Source of the DNA: Alphaproteobacteria bacterium
GTDB taxonomy: Bacteria; Pseudomonadota; Alphaproteobacteria; MPNO01; UBA2964
Direction of reading: 5' to 3'
NCBI GenBank assembly: GCA_012103315.1
Contig: WLWZ01000001.1
Span: forward strand, 1 to 64,000
Length of the DNA: 64,000 nt
Shown: positions 45,523-53,844 of the stretch, one piece after another
Layout of the letters: each line of letters begins with the position of its first letter
Numbering within the stretch: the stretch's first letter is position 1
Notes under the pieces: generated by a model
Seen by the model: the letters and a program-made list of their open reading frames with translations, nothing else
The model's database searches: none
What the model was told of the DNA's origin: nothing
Made by a program: the position numbers and the translations under genes

Positions 45523-46458
45523 GTGCGGGCAGTGATTAACCGTCGAACGATATTAGGAGGCCTCGGCGCAGGTGCGGTGACGCTGGCGACGTCTTGGCCG
45601 CGCCGATTGAGTTGGGCGGCAGAGGGTGCCAAACAAGGACAGCTACGCTTTGCATTCTTTACCGACGTGCATGCCCGGACCGAATTGGGAACGCCGGTGG
45701 CCATGGCCAAGGCGGCGCGAACAATTAATGCACAAAAACCTGATTTGGTTATCGCCGGCGGTGATTTGATTACCGATGGGTTTACCTCGTTGCCGGAGCA
45801 GGTCGCGCCGCGTTGGGATGTCTATATGAAAATGCACAATGCTATCGGCGGTGATGTGCACGCAACCATCGGCAATCACGATTTGGTTGCAGCCAATCCA
45901 GCAGATGGATCGAAACCAAGCGCTGATCCGCGTGCTGAATTTCGCAAACGTCTAAAACTGGACCAGACCTACTACACCTTTGATGCCATGGGGTACCGGG
46001 TGTTTATCCTGGACTCGATCAATGTCATCCGTGGCAAATTGCATTATCAGGGGCTGATCGATCTGCCGCAAATGGAATGGCTGCGTGAAGAGCTGGCGAA
46101 GACACCCAAGGATATGCCGATCGTTATGGTCAGCCATATCCCACTTCTGACCGCGTTCTATGGTGCGACACGTGGAGCGCTTGAAGGCGGTAAACCCAAT
46201 CGCGTCATGGTCAATAGTCGCGGCGTCCTCGATCTGTTTCGCGACCATAATCTGTTGCTGGTGCTGCAGGGTCATTTGCATGCCCAGGAAATAATCCGCT
46301 GGCGTAAAACGACATTCATTACCGGTGGGGCTGTCTGCGCCAAATGGTGGCGCGGCTCCTGGTACGGCACCGAAGAGGGCTTCAATGTCATCACCCTCAA
46401 GGAAAACCATGTCGATTGGGAATATGTCGATTATGGCTGGGAAGCCCAGAGACCTTGA
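45523..46458 (+). CDS. Tat-exported metallophosphoesterase
   Basis: A 311-residue calcineurin-like phosphoesterase. The N terminus INRRTILGGLGAGAVTLATS is a twin-arginine signal (Arg7-Arg8). Metal-binding motifs are all present in order: FFTDVHARTE, VIAGGDLITDG, ATIGNHDLV, VMVSHIPLL and VLQGHLHAQE. A GTG at 45523 or the next GTG at 45532 may be the start; both keep the signal. It is probably a periplasmic phosphomonoesterase or diesterase. The 5-bp gap to the VanZ-like gene suggests that the two work together, perhaps on a phosphorylated envelope lipid or polymer (inference). Confidence 0.85.
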   Translation: MRAVINRRTILGGLGAGAVTLATSWPRRLSWAAEGAKQGQLRFAFFTDVHARTELGTPVAMAKAARTINAQKPDLVIAGGDLITDGFTSLPEQVAPRWDVYMKMHNAIGGDVHATIGNHDLVAANPADGSKPSADPRAEFRKRLKLDQTYYTFDAMGYRVFILDSINVIRGKLHYQGLIDLPQMEWLREELAKTPKDMPIVMVSHIPLLTAFYGATRGALEGGKPNRVMVNSRGVLDLFRDHNLLLVLQGHLHAQEIIRWRKTTFITGGAVCAKWWRGSWYGTEEGFNVITLKENHVDWEYVDYGWEAQRP

Positions 46459-46497
46459 TCTAAAGACCCTGATTTCTGAGAAACCCCAGCTTAGAAG

Positions 46498-47862
46498 TTA
46501 CTCTGCGGCGAGCGCTGTTTCGGTTTGATTTTTTTGACCGACGAGATCGGCAATCGTTTTGCCGTCTAATGTGTTCTGTTGGGTGCTATCGAGAGACGTT
46601 AAGATAGCTTCCAGCGACGGCGGCGTTTTGACGCTGTCTGGGGATAACGTACCGGCCTCGCCTTCCGCACGAAGAATATTCAGAACATCCGAGATTTTGA
46701 TGGATGCGGGCGCGCGTGTTGGTAGCCATTGTGGGGGATTATCTCCTGTGGCAACGATAAAATTTTCCTCAGTAAGGAGCTGGATTAAGTCGCTGACGGT
46801 TTCGTTTCGCAGGCCGATTCGTTGCGCGAGCTGTGTGGTCGTTGGACGATCACGTTCGGTGAAATAGTCGGCTGCTATTTCCGTCATTATGATTAACCCT
46901 GAACGTTCTCTCATTCGGGGGCTCAGGATGAGATTGCTGCGCTCTAAGGTAACGCGGTCAGGATTCTGGTGATAAAAGGCGACACTTGCCCCGACCAAAA
47001 GAACCAGCCAAGCGATATAGAGCCACAACATGAAAAAGATCAGGGCAGCGAAGGCAGAGTAGATCGCAGTGTATTGGGCTGAAGAGACAACAAAGGCGGT
47101 AAAAGCCCAGCCCGCGACATGCCAGAGAACACTGGCGATAGCGGCGCCGGTCACCGCGGATAATACCCGCACCCTTGTGTTGGGCATAAACACGTAAATA
47201 AATGTGAAGGCAGCGATCACCAGTAAGACGGGGACCAGGGAGCCAGCGATATTGATGACCGCGCCGATCGGCTCGACCGATGACAGAGATGTAACGATCC
47301 GGTGGTTCATGAGCGAGGCACTAATGCCCAGAGAGGTAAAGACCAGGACCGGTCCGATAATGATGACAGTCAGATATCCTGAAAAACGTTGTGCCAATGG
47401 CCGAATTTGCGGGACATGCCAGATATAATTGAAAGCGTCTTCTATTTTTTGCATCAATGAAATTACGGTGTAGAGCAGCAAGGCGAGACCAAGGGACCCC
47501 AGTACACCGGCTTTAACGTTGCCAACGATCTCGATGATCTTCTCGCCGACCGCCATGCCTTCGGCGCCGAAATTTAGCAGCGACCGCATCATGGCCGTTT
47601 CGAGCTGCTCATGAACGCCGAAGCCCTTGAGGACCGAGAAGCTTACGGCCAGCAACGGAACTATGGACAGAATTGTCGTATAGACGAGGCTCATGGCGCG
47701 AAGATTGAGATCGCCCCGGCTGATATCAGAGATAACGACCCAACAGGTTCGCGCACTGTGTAGACCGACATTTGGCCAGTAATTCAGTGAGTTGATCTCA
47801 GGCTTCCAGACCCAAGATCGGACTAGTTGTGGCAGCAGCCAAAAATCTTTCATCTCATTCAC
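46498..47862 (-). CDS. YihY/BrkB family membrane protein with C-terminal winged helix
   Basis: A 454-residue protein. An N-terminal part leads into about six membrane segments (about 75-320) of the YihY/BrkB family (RAMSLVYTTILSIVPLLAVSF, FNYIWHVPQIRPL, WLYIAWLVLLVGASVAFYHQ). The last ~110 residues look like a winged-helix domain (TTQLAQRIGLRNETVSDLIQLLTEE) followed by a low-complexity end. Despite the old name ribonuclease BN, the family are not nucleases; they are predicted transporters or virulence-associated membrane proteins. It is convergent with the phosphoesterase gene and divergent from hsp20. The initial Met may be at 47862 or one of several in-frame positions shortly downstream. 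Confidence 0.85.
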   Translation of the reverse strand: MNEMKDFWLLPQLVRSWVWKPEINSLNYWPNVGLHSARTCWVVISDISRGDLNLRAMSLVYTTILSIVPLLAVSFSVLKGFGVHEQLETAMMRSLLNFGAEGMAVGEKIIEIVGNVKAGVLGSLGLALLLYTVISLMQKIEDAFNYIWHVPQIRPLAQRFSGYLTVIIIGPVLVFTSLGISASLMNHRIVTSLSSVEPIGAVINIAGSLVPVLLVIAAFTFIYVFMPNTRVRVLSAVTGAAIASVLWHVAGWAFTAFVVSSAQYTAIYSAFAALIFFMLWLYIAWLVLLVGASVAFYHQNPDRVTLERSNLILSPRMRERSGLIIMTEIAADYFTERDRPTTTQLAQRIGLRNETVSDLIQLLTEENFIVATGDNPPQWLPTRAPASIKISDVLNILRAEGEAGTLSPDSVKTPPSLEAILTSLDSTQQNTLDGKTIADLVGQKNQTETALAAE

Positions 47863-47943
47863 TCGATTGCGAAGGGTGGTTCTTAGACGACACCACCGAG
47901 TTTGAATTATGGGCTAAAAGTTGGCGTTTGGCGCCGACTTTAT

Positions 47944-47973
47944 CTTGTTCTTTTTGCAGCGGATCCCCATATA
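47944..47973 (+). promoter_or_regulatory. Sigma32-type heat-shock promoter of hsp20
   Basis: CTTGTT at 47944-47949 and CCCCATATA at 47965-47973 with a 15-bp spacer match the RpoH consensus (CTTGAA and CCCCATNTA). Transcription would start near 47980, leaving a leader of about 90 bases before the hsp20 ATG. Confidence 0.75.
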
Positions 47974-47979
47974 AAAGGC

Positions 47980-48071
47980 CGCATGGTGCCCGAATGGGGC
48001 CAAAAGGGCATTTCGTTAGGGACCAAACTTACGGAATGTCAGACCATAACCTGCTCATTTGGAGAGGTGCA
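47980..48071 (+). ncRNA. ROSE-like RNA thermometer in the hsp20 leader
   Basis: The leader can fold into three hairpins: 47984-48002 (TGGTGCCC with GGGGCCA), 48009-48038 (8 bp, CATTTCGT with ACGGAATG) and 48050-48067. In the last, CCT-G-CTC pairs with GAG-AGG, covering the ribosome site GGAGAGG, with one unpaired G (48053) opposite it. That bulged G within a YUGCU-like segment next to the Shine-Dalgarno is the hallmark of ROSE thermometers, which open on heating to allow small-Hsp translation. Confidence 0.7.
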
Positions 48072-48545
48072 ATGACCCGTATGTCGCTTTTTAACAGCCC
48101 GTTTCTTCTTGGCTTTGATGAACTTGAAAATTTGTTGGACCGGACCGCGAAGGCGTCATCTGACGGATATCCACCTTACAATATTGAACAAGTGGCTGAA
48201 GATGGTTTGCGAATTAGTCTCGCCGTCGCCGGCTTCAGCGATGAAGAGTTGAGTATTGTCGTTGAGGATCGGCAGCTCGTTATCAAAGGGAAACAAAGCG
48301 ACGACGCGCAGCGAATTTATCTGCATCGTGGGATTGCTGCCCGGCAGTTCCAAAGGTCTTTCGTGCTCGCTGAAGGCATAAAAATTACCGGCGCTTCGCT
48401 TAATAGCGGCCTGCTCCATATCGATTTAGTGCGGCCGAAAGTCGAAGTACGAAAAAAGGTTATAAAAATTAATTCCGAGGCAAGCACATCGCGTGCCTCG
48501 GATGATCAGACCATTGATGTCGAGACCAAGAACGCGGTTTTATAG
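48072..48545 (+). CDS. Small heat shock protein (Hsp20/IbpA type)
   Basis: A 157-residue alpha-crystallin-domain chaperone. The N terminus MTRMSLFNSPFLLGFDELEN matches the IbpA/Hsp class A start, the crystallin domain spans about 35-130 (YNIEQVAEDGLRISLAVAGF, ELSIVVEDRQLVIKGKQ, FQRSFVLAEGIKITGASLNSG), and the tail is polar. The I-x-I/V anchor could be VRKKVIKI. I chose the ATG at 48072, three bases after a GGAGAGG site sequestered in the thermometer; the open frame runs 81 codons further upstream with no support. It holds unfolding proteins for DnaK/ClpB during heat stress and is controlled by heat at both transcription and translation. Confidence 0.92.
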   Translation: MTRMSLFNSPFLLGFDELENLLDRTAKASSDGYPPYNIEQVAEDGLRISLAVAGFSDEELSIVVEDRQLVIKGKQSDDAQRIYLHRGIAARQFQRSFVLAEGIKITGASLNSGLLHIDLVRPKVEVRKKVIKINSEASTSRASDDQTIDVETKNAVL

Positions 48546-48566
48546 AATTAGGTTTTAAGGCTTGGC

Positions 48567-49031
48567 TTAGGCTGCGTTGGCCTGGGTTTTGTTCAGTAGC
48601 AATTTGCGAAGTCCGCCATCGTCTTTTGCCGCCCGTAGTTTTTTGCACATATCCGGGTCGCGAAACATGCGCGAAATACGCGCCAGGGCCTTTAGGTGAT
48701 CAGCGCCAGCATTCTCTGGCGCTAGTAACAGAAAGACCATATCAACTTCTTGGTCGTCGACAGCTTCAAAATCGACAGGTTGCTCAAATTTAGCGAATAC
48801 ACCGTACAAGCGATTGAGATCGGGGTGTTTGCCATGCGGGATTGCCACGCCCCGCCCGATTCCAGTGGTGCCCAATCGTTCCCGTTCGAGCAGAACGTCA
48901 AATATCGCACGGTCGCTCAGCCCGCTAACTTTGGAAGCCTGTGCTGCGAGTTCTTGAAGCGCCTGTTTCTTGCTTGTCGCGCGAACCGTCGACAAAACAC
49001 TCTCGGGCGTGAGTAAATCGCAAATTTCCAT
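48567..49031 (-). CDS. ptsN: PTS-Ntr regulatory protein EIIA-Ntr
   Basis: A 154-residue EIIA of the nitrogen PTS. The phosphorylated His66 lies in GIGRGVAIPHGKHPDLNRLYG, and the start EICDLLTPESVLSTVRATSK is typical. It receives phosphate from an HPr (likely NPr or the PtsH at 18.4 kb) and modulates sigma54-linked, potassium and stress functions. It is the last gene of the tRNA-Leu-to-ptsN minus-strand run and follows raiA by 32 bp, the standard rpoN-raiA-ptsN arrangement. It is convergent with hsp20. Confidence 0.95.
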   Translation of the reverse strand: MEICDLLTPESVLSTVRATSKKQALQELAAQASKVSGLSDRAIFDVLLERERLGTTGIGRGVAIPHGKHPDLNRLYGVFAKFEQPVDFEAVDDQEVDMVFLLLAPENAGADHLKALARISRMFRDPDMCKKLRAAKDDGGLRKLLLNKTQANAA

Positions 49032-49063
49032 TATATTTTTGTCCTTGGCGCCTTGGGTGTCAG

Positions 49064-49654
49064 CTATGATTTAGTATTGGCGGTCGGGGTTGGGTCAACC
49101 CAGCCGATATTGCCGTCAGCACGTCTGTATACAACGTTGATGCCGCCATGGGCTTTATTCTGAAAGACCAAAGCCGAGCTGTTATTGACGTCCATATGCA
49201 TGACCGCTTCGCTGACAGTTAGGTCTAAAATCGTCGTCGACATCTCGGCGACGATTACAGGGGCGCCATCGTCACTACTGGTTTCATCTTCGTCAGGATT
49301 ATTCTCAATGACGTATTTCTGGGCTTCGAAAGCAGCTAAATCCGGCGCCCTGCTGCGATGGTCGTTGAGCCGTCTTTTATACCGGCGCAACTGTTTGGCG
49401 ATCCGCTCGAGAGCGGTTTCAAAGGACGCATAGGGTTCTTCCGTGGTCGCCCTGCCATGCATTTTAATGTTGCGGCCGATATGGACAACGATATCTGTCC
49501 GAAACTGCTTTCCGTTACCTTCTTTGGTCAGAACAACGTTGGCATCCAGCGCATGATCGAAATATTTTTCGACGGACTCCGTTAGTCGCGTGTCGATATG
49601 CTGCGTCAGGGCTTCGCCAATATCGAGTTGCTTGCCTTTGATAGATAATTCCAT
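49064..49654 (-). CDS. raiA: Ribosome hibernation promoting factor, long form
   Basis: A 196-residue long HPF/RaiA. The N-terminal S30AE domain (about 1-105) begins MELSIKGKQLDIGEALTQHID and has the KYFDHALDANVVLTKEGNG region. A short acidic linker (about 120-130) leads to the C-terminal dimerisation domain VRTKHF-type fold (about 140-196, here SEAVMHMDVNNSSALVFQNK). Long HPF joins two 70S ribosomes into silent 100S particles in stationary phase. It sits between rpoN and ptsN, as in most proteobacteria. Confidence 0.95.
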   Translation of the reverse strand: MELSIKGKQLDIGEALTQHIDTRLTESVEKYFDHALDANVVLTKEGNGKQFRTDIVVHIGRNIKMHGRATTEEPYASFETALERIAKQLRRYKRRLNDHRSRAPDLAAFEAQKYVIENNPDEDETSSDDGAPVIVAEMSTTILDLTVSEAVMHMDVNNSSALVFQNKAHGGINVVYRRADGNIGWVDPTPTANTKS

Positions 49655-49801
49655 TGGGAACCTTTGGGTACCGGTATGTTGTTTAGGGCCGTATCAACTC
49701 TGAACTTAAACCAAGCATAATTCCGGAGTATTGTCGGCGGCGGAAAATAGAGCCGCGCGCCTATAAAAGTCAACAAATAGCTTTGGTCGTTTTTTAACTT
49801 A

Positions 49802-51412
49802 CTACGCGTGCAGCGTTTTCTCTCGTCGACGCTGTACCGAAGACGGGATATGCATCGCTTCGCGATATTTAGCGACAGTACGCCGCGCGATGTCGACACC
49901 TTCATTTCGCAAAATGCTGACAATTTTGTCGTCTGAAAGGACATTATCCAGAGATTCTGCGTCGATCAGATTTTTGATCTGGAAGCGGACAGCTTCAGCC
50001 GACGCAGCCTCGCCCTCAGAATTTTCACCCAGTGCAAAGGTGAAGAAGTATTTCAGCTCATATATGCCACGAGGTGTTGCGATATATTTGTTGTTGGTTA
50101 CGCGGCTGACCGTGCTCTCGTGAATATCCAGCGCTTCACTGATCTCGCGCAGGACCAGGGGTTTTAAATATTGAACGCCTTTTTCAAGAAACGCCTCTTG
50201 GTGGCGTACGATCTCTGCCGCGACCTTCATGATGGTTTGCGCCCGCTGGTGCAGGGCTTTGACGAGCCAGTTGGCTGACTGATAGCACTCGGCGATATAA
50301 ACCTTATCTTTTTCTCGCAGGGACTGGCTGCTGATCTCCGTATGATACCGGTTATTGACTAAGACGCGCGGAAGCGTGTCGCTGTTCACCTCGATAAACC
50401 AACTGCCGTCTTTGCTACGGCGTACTGACACATCTGGAGTAACCGCTTGCGCAACAGAATGGTCGAACGTCATTGCGGGTTTTGGATTGAGCGCTTGGAT
50501 CTCTTTGACCATCTCAGCAATGTCTTCATTGTCGACGCCGCATAAACGCCGCAATGTTTTGAAATCCCGTTTGGCCAGGACGTCGAGATTTTCAACGAGA
50601 GCCTGCATTGCGGGATCATAACGATCTAGCTCCCGCAGCTGGAGCGCTATGCACTCTGACAGATCCCGGGCAAATGCACCGGCAGGATCAAACCGTTGGA
50701 CGGATTGCAGCGTGCGTTCGACACGGTCTAGCGGCGACCCTAGCATTGACGCAATATCTTCTGTTGTTACCGTGAGGTAACCAGCATCGTCGAGTGAATC
50801 GACCATATAGACCGCGATCATTCGATCGGCGGGATCGAGCAAATCGACGTTAATTTGTTCGAGTAGGTGATCGCGCAAGGAAATTTCTTCGGCCGGCGCA
50901 TTCTCAAGGGCTGGATTGTCGGAATCAAAACCGCCCGCACCGCGCACCTGCCAGTTGAGTGTATCAGTCTCCATAGCGGGCGTGGCATCGGCTCCAGAAT
51001 CGCCGGACCACACATTTTCGTAATCGGCGTCTAGCCCTGCGTCATGTTCAAGCGCGATAGACTCGTTATCGACGAGCTCGCGCGAGTCGGGTTCCGCCGG
51101 CGCATCGCCGAAAGTACTGTCACTATCGAATGTATCGCCTGTCGCGACATCAGTCGCGTCGCCACCAGCATCGGTATCGTCGGTGGCGGTATCGGATTCA
51201 GATCCCGTGTTTCGATCTTCCTGGGGTTCTGCACCGTCATTATGCCCGTCGGTATCTTCGCGCTCGAGAAGTGGATTCTGCTCCAACTCCCGTTCCACAT
51301 AATCCGACAGTTCGAGGTTGGACAATTGCAGCAGCTTAATTGCCTGCTGCAATTGTGGCGTCATGACCAGAGACTGGACCTGACGCAGATCCAACCGGGG
51401 GACCAAGGCCAT
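49802..51412 (-). CDS. rpoN: RNA polymerase sigma-54 factor
   Basis: A 536-residue sigma54. Region I (about 1-50) is LDLRQVQSLVMTPQLQQAIKLL with the Gln-rich activator-contact sequence. Region II (about 50-175) is a long acidic linker. The core-binding and helix-turn-helix regions follow, and the RpoN box RRTVAKYREA that reads the -24 element lies near the end (about 518-527). Together with EIIA-Ntr downstream and lptB upstream this is the conserved proteobacterial arrangement. Promoters that need it (GG-N10-GC type) were not found near other genes of this window. Confidence 0.97.
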   Translation of the reverse strand: MALVPRLDLRQVQSLVMTPQLQQAIKLLQLSNLELSDYVERELEQNPLLEREDTDGHNDGAEPQEDRNTGSESDTATDDTDAGGDATDVATGDTFDSDSTFGDAPAEPDSRELVDNESIALEHDAGLDADYENVWSGDSGADATPAMETDTLNWQVRGAGGFDSDNPALENAPAEEISLRDHLLEQINVDLLDPADRMIAVYMVDSLDDAGYLTVTTEDIASMLGSPLDRVERTLQSVQRFDPAGAFARDLSECIALQLRELDRYDPAMQALVENLDVLAKRDFKTLRRLCGVDNEDIAEMVKEIQALNPKPAMTFDHSVAQAVTPDVSVRRSKDGSWFIEVNSDTLPRVLVNNRYHTEISSQSLREKDKVYIAECYQSANWLVKALHQRAQTIMKVAAEIVRHQEAFLEKGVQYLKPLVLREISEALDIHESTVSRVTNNKYIATPRGIYELKYFFTFALGENSEGEAASAEAVRFQIKNLIDAESLDNVLSDDKIVSILRNEGVDIARRTVAKYREAMHIPSSVQRRREKTLHA

Positions 51413-51453
51413 AATCGTTACCTTACATACACTTAGTCGTGTTCATAACCGTC

Positions 51454-52260
51454 TTACAGGCTGAACCTTTCGCCAAGGTAAACACGCCTAACGTCTTTGT
51501 GCGTAACAATCTCGTCAGGCGCGCCTTCCATTAGAACTCTACCATCGTGAAGAATATAGGCCCGGTCGACGATGTCCAGAGTCTCGCGAACGTTATGATC
51601 GGTGATCAGGACACCAATACTGCGGTCTTTCAGGTGCGACACGAGGTCCCGAATATCATTGACGGCAATCGGGTCGATGCCAGCGAGAGGCTCATCGAGA
51701 AGAATGAAGCTGGGATCAGCGGCGAGGGCACGGGCAATCTCTACCCGGCGTCTTTCGCCACCTGATAGGGCTAATGCGGGCGTGCGGCGAAGATGTGAAA
51801 TCGAAAACTCGGCTAATAGATCTTCGAGCCGGGTTTCACGTTGATCAGCGTGATCAACCGCTACCTCCAGAATTGCCCGAATATTATTTTCTACTGATAA
51901 ACCCCGGAAAATAGAGGCTTCCTGTGGCAGGTAGCCTATTCCGAGCCGCGCCCGACGATACATAGGCAGGCCAGTTATATCGTTTCCATCAAGCGTGATC
52001 GTTCCATAATCCGGCGCAATGAGGCCGGTGACGATATAAAATGACGTTGTCTTGCCGGCCCCGTTTGGGCCGAGTAGCCCGACGACCTCGCCGCGTTGAA
52101 CTGATAGAGAGACCTCACGCAAGACGGGCCGTTGTTTGTAGGATTTGCCGAAATTGTGGGCAACAAGTCCGCGATTATCCGCAACGAGCTGCGGTGTCGT
52201 CGTGTTGTCTCCGCTATTTGCGATACCAGGGGGTGTATACTCTGACGTCATATTACTCAC
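51454..52260 (-). CDS. lptB: LPS export ABC transporter ATP-binding protein
   Basis: A 268-residue ABC ATPase. Walker [10 protein letters not shown] is at about 64-72, the signature [16 protein letters not shown] and Walker [17 protein letters not shown] follow, and the switch His is in [14 protein letters not shown]. An N-terminal extension of about 30 residues precedes the domain compared with E. coli LptB (241 residues). It drives LptB2FG to extract LPS from the inner membrane. The partner genes lptA and lptC lie just upstream on the same strand; lptF and lptG are elsewhere. Confidence 0.95.
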   Translation of the reverse strand: MSNMTSEYTPPGIANSGDNTTTPQLVADNRGLVAHNFGKSYKQRPVLREVSLSVQRGEVVGLLGPNGAGKTTSFYIVTGLIAPDYGTITLDGNDITGLPMYRRARLGIGYLPQEASIFRGLSVENNIRAILEVAVDHADQRETRLEDLLAEFSISHLRRTPALALSGGERRRVEIARALAADPSFILLDEPLAGIDPIAVNDIRDLVSHLKDRSIGVLITDHNVRETLDIVDRAYILHDGRVLMEGAPDEIVTHKDVRRVYLGERFSL

Positions 52261-52300
52261 ACTAAACGCTTTGCTTTGCCGTGACTATTAACGAATTTAG

Positions 52301-53131
52301 TTAACGGTTTTGTTTCAGCTCTTTCGACTTCGGTCTTAAGTTCTTAGGTCCAAAAACGCCTCGCACCCGTCCCGGCCCACTACTCAACAAACGGCTGACC
52401 CCTGTATTCAAATCAATTTCAGCTGCATCGCCATTCAACTGGTCGGGCCCCCGAGTGATTTTAACACTGCCGCGCAGGACGACGATACCAGTCCTTGTAT
52501 TGTACACCCCACGCTTGCCCCGGATGATTTCTTTGGGCGATGACACCAGGACGTTCTCATAGGCGTCAACACGCGTGACCTCATTCTTCCCCGCTTTGGT
52601 TTTCTTGAAATGGGCCGTCAGGATGTCAGCCCGCAATCGTTTATCATCTTTGATGGCGACCGCGTCACCGCGCGCGACGGCGATGGATTTTTTCTCCCAA
52701 AATTCCAAGCTACGGCGGGCAGAAATGTTTTCAGTGTCGGTTATTAGCCGCGGGTTACCGGTAAGAACGAAAATTCCTTTGGCGACGTCATAGACACCCT
52801 TGGTTCCATATGCGGTCTGACGTGGTGAGACGATACGAACATTGCCATCCGCATCAAGTCGCCAAATCTGAGTGCCGCCATCTTTTAGTTTCTCGTAATA
52901 GGCGGTCAATTGATCGGCATGGACAACCGTATCACCTTGTCTGGCTTTAGCATTACCCCGGGCGATGTATGCTTGAGCTTCTTGCTGCCACTCAATGCCG
53001 TTGTCAGCATCGATCTCGATTGGCGTATTTCGCGCTTGATTGGGGAGCCCGAGCCCTCCCTGCGCCAAGGCCGTATTATGCATCAAGCAAAATGTTGCGG
53101 CGAGGAGAATGATTTTGGCGTTATGGGTCAT
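52301..53131 (-). CDS. lptA: LPS export periplasmic protein LptA
   Basis: A 276-residue periplasmic protein with a signal peptide (about 1-24, ending NTALA before QG). The OstA/LptA-type beta-jellyroll strands are visible as repeated segments: ARGNAKARQGDTVVHADQLTAYY, YENVLVSSPKEIIRGKRGVYN. It bridges LptC in the inner membrane to LptD in the outer membrane. It is longer than E. coli LptA (185 residues), with an extra repeat, as in other alphaproteobacteria. The start overlaps the lptC stop by four bases. Confidence 0.9.
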   Translation of the reverse strand: MTHNAKIILLAATFCLMHNTALAQGGLGLPNQARNTPIEIDADNGIEWQQEAQAYIARGNAKARQGDTVVHADQLTAYYEKLKDGGTQIWRLDADGNVRIVSPRQTAYGTKGVYDVAKGIFVLTGNPRLITDTENISARRSLEFWEKKSIAVARGDAVAIKDDKRLRADILTAHFKKTKAGKNEVTRVDAYENVLVSSPKEIIRGKRGVYNTRTGIVVLRGSVKITRGPDQLNGDAAEIDLNTGVSRLLSSGPGRVRGVFGPKNLRPKSKELKQNR

Positions 53132-53832
53132 TTGCCCCGCCTTAGATTTAGCTGTTTTGACGTTGGATACAGGACCATTCTGCTTTTACCTGTGAAGATC
53201 ATCGTCTTGCCGCGCTCGAGAACTCTGAAGCCTGAACCCTTAACGGTGCCGCCCGGCCCATGACCCGAAATAGGAACGTCACCAGTCGCCGTCCCCGCCG
53301 CCAAATTGATTTGGGCGACAGTTGTTTTTAGCTCGTATCCCGAATCGTGAAACAGGCTAACGGCCCCCTTAAGATCCAAAACTTCAGATTGCCGATTAAA
53401 CTTACCGGTTTCCGCTGACAATGCCATCCAAGTTCCTGATTGCGCGGTTAAGTCTGCCTTTGGAAAAGCGAGGTCTACAAGGTTCGGGTCATCTTTCTGT
53501 TGAAACGCATTATCAGCGGTAAGATTAAATGGTCGCTGGTTAGAATCTGTACTGGAGAAACGTGGATTGACGATTTGTTGTCCGCCTGTGTCATGGATCG
53601 TGACTTTTGAGATGCCGAGCCGGAACCCCTTTGGTTTTTCCATGAGTTGGGGCCAGGCAATGACCAGCGTGACGATGGCGGCTGCCATCAAGGGAAGGCC
53701 GATCTTCATGAAGACGACAAATCGTGAATAGTTGCTGCTCGAACCGTCGAAGCTGCCGCTTGCAGGCGATGAACCTACGATGCGGGTGTCGTTCGATTTT
53801 GCATCGTGAGGTTGGGTCACCGATGTGTTCAT
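53128..53832 (-). CDS. lptC: LPS export protein LptC
   Basis: A 234-residue single-span inner-membrane protein. After a hydrophilic N-terminal region of about 45 residues there is one membrane segment (about 43-62, MKIGLPLMAAAIVTLVIAWP), then a periplasmic OstA-like domain (about 75-225: ISKVTIHDTGGQQIVNPRFS, GPGGTVKGSGFRVLERGKTMIF). It passes LPS from LptBFG to LptA. The stop overlaps lptA; kdsD precedes it by 12 bp. Identity is supported by domain order and by the kdsD-lptC-lptA-lptB arrangement. Confidence 0.9.
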   Translation of the reverse strand: MNTSVTQPHDAKSNDTRIVGSSPASGSFDGSSSNYSRFVVFMKIGLPLMAAAIVTLVIAWPQLMEKPKGFRLGISKVTIHDTGGQQIVNPRFSSTDSNQRPFNLTADNAFQQKDDPNLVDLAFPKADLTAQSGTWMALSAETGKFNRQSEVLDLKGAVSLFHDSGYELKTTVAQINLAAGTATGDVPISGHGPGGTVKGSGFRVLERGKTMIFTGKSRMVLYPTSKQLNLRRGK

Positions 53833-53844
53833 GAAGCCGGGTCT

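Noticed and set aside
47829-48071. 81-codon upstream extension of the hsp20 frame
   Set aside because: It has no family similarity, covers the sigma32-like promoter and the thermometer hairpins, and the ATG at 48072 has its own ribosome site and family-type N terminus.
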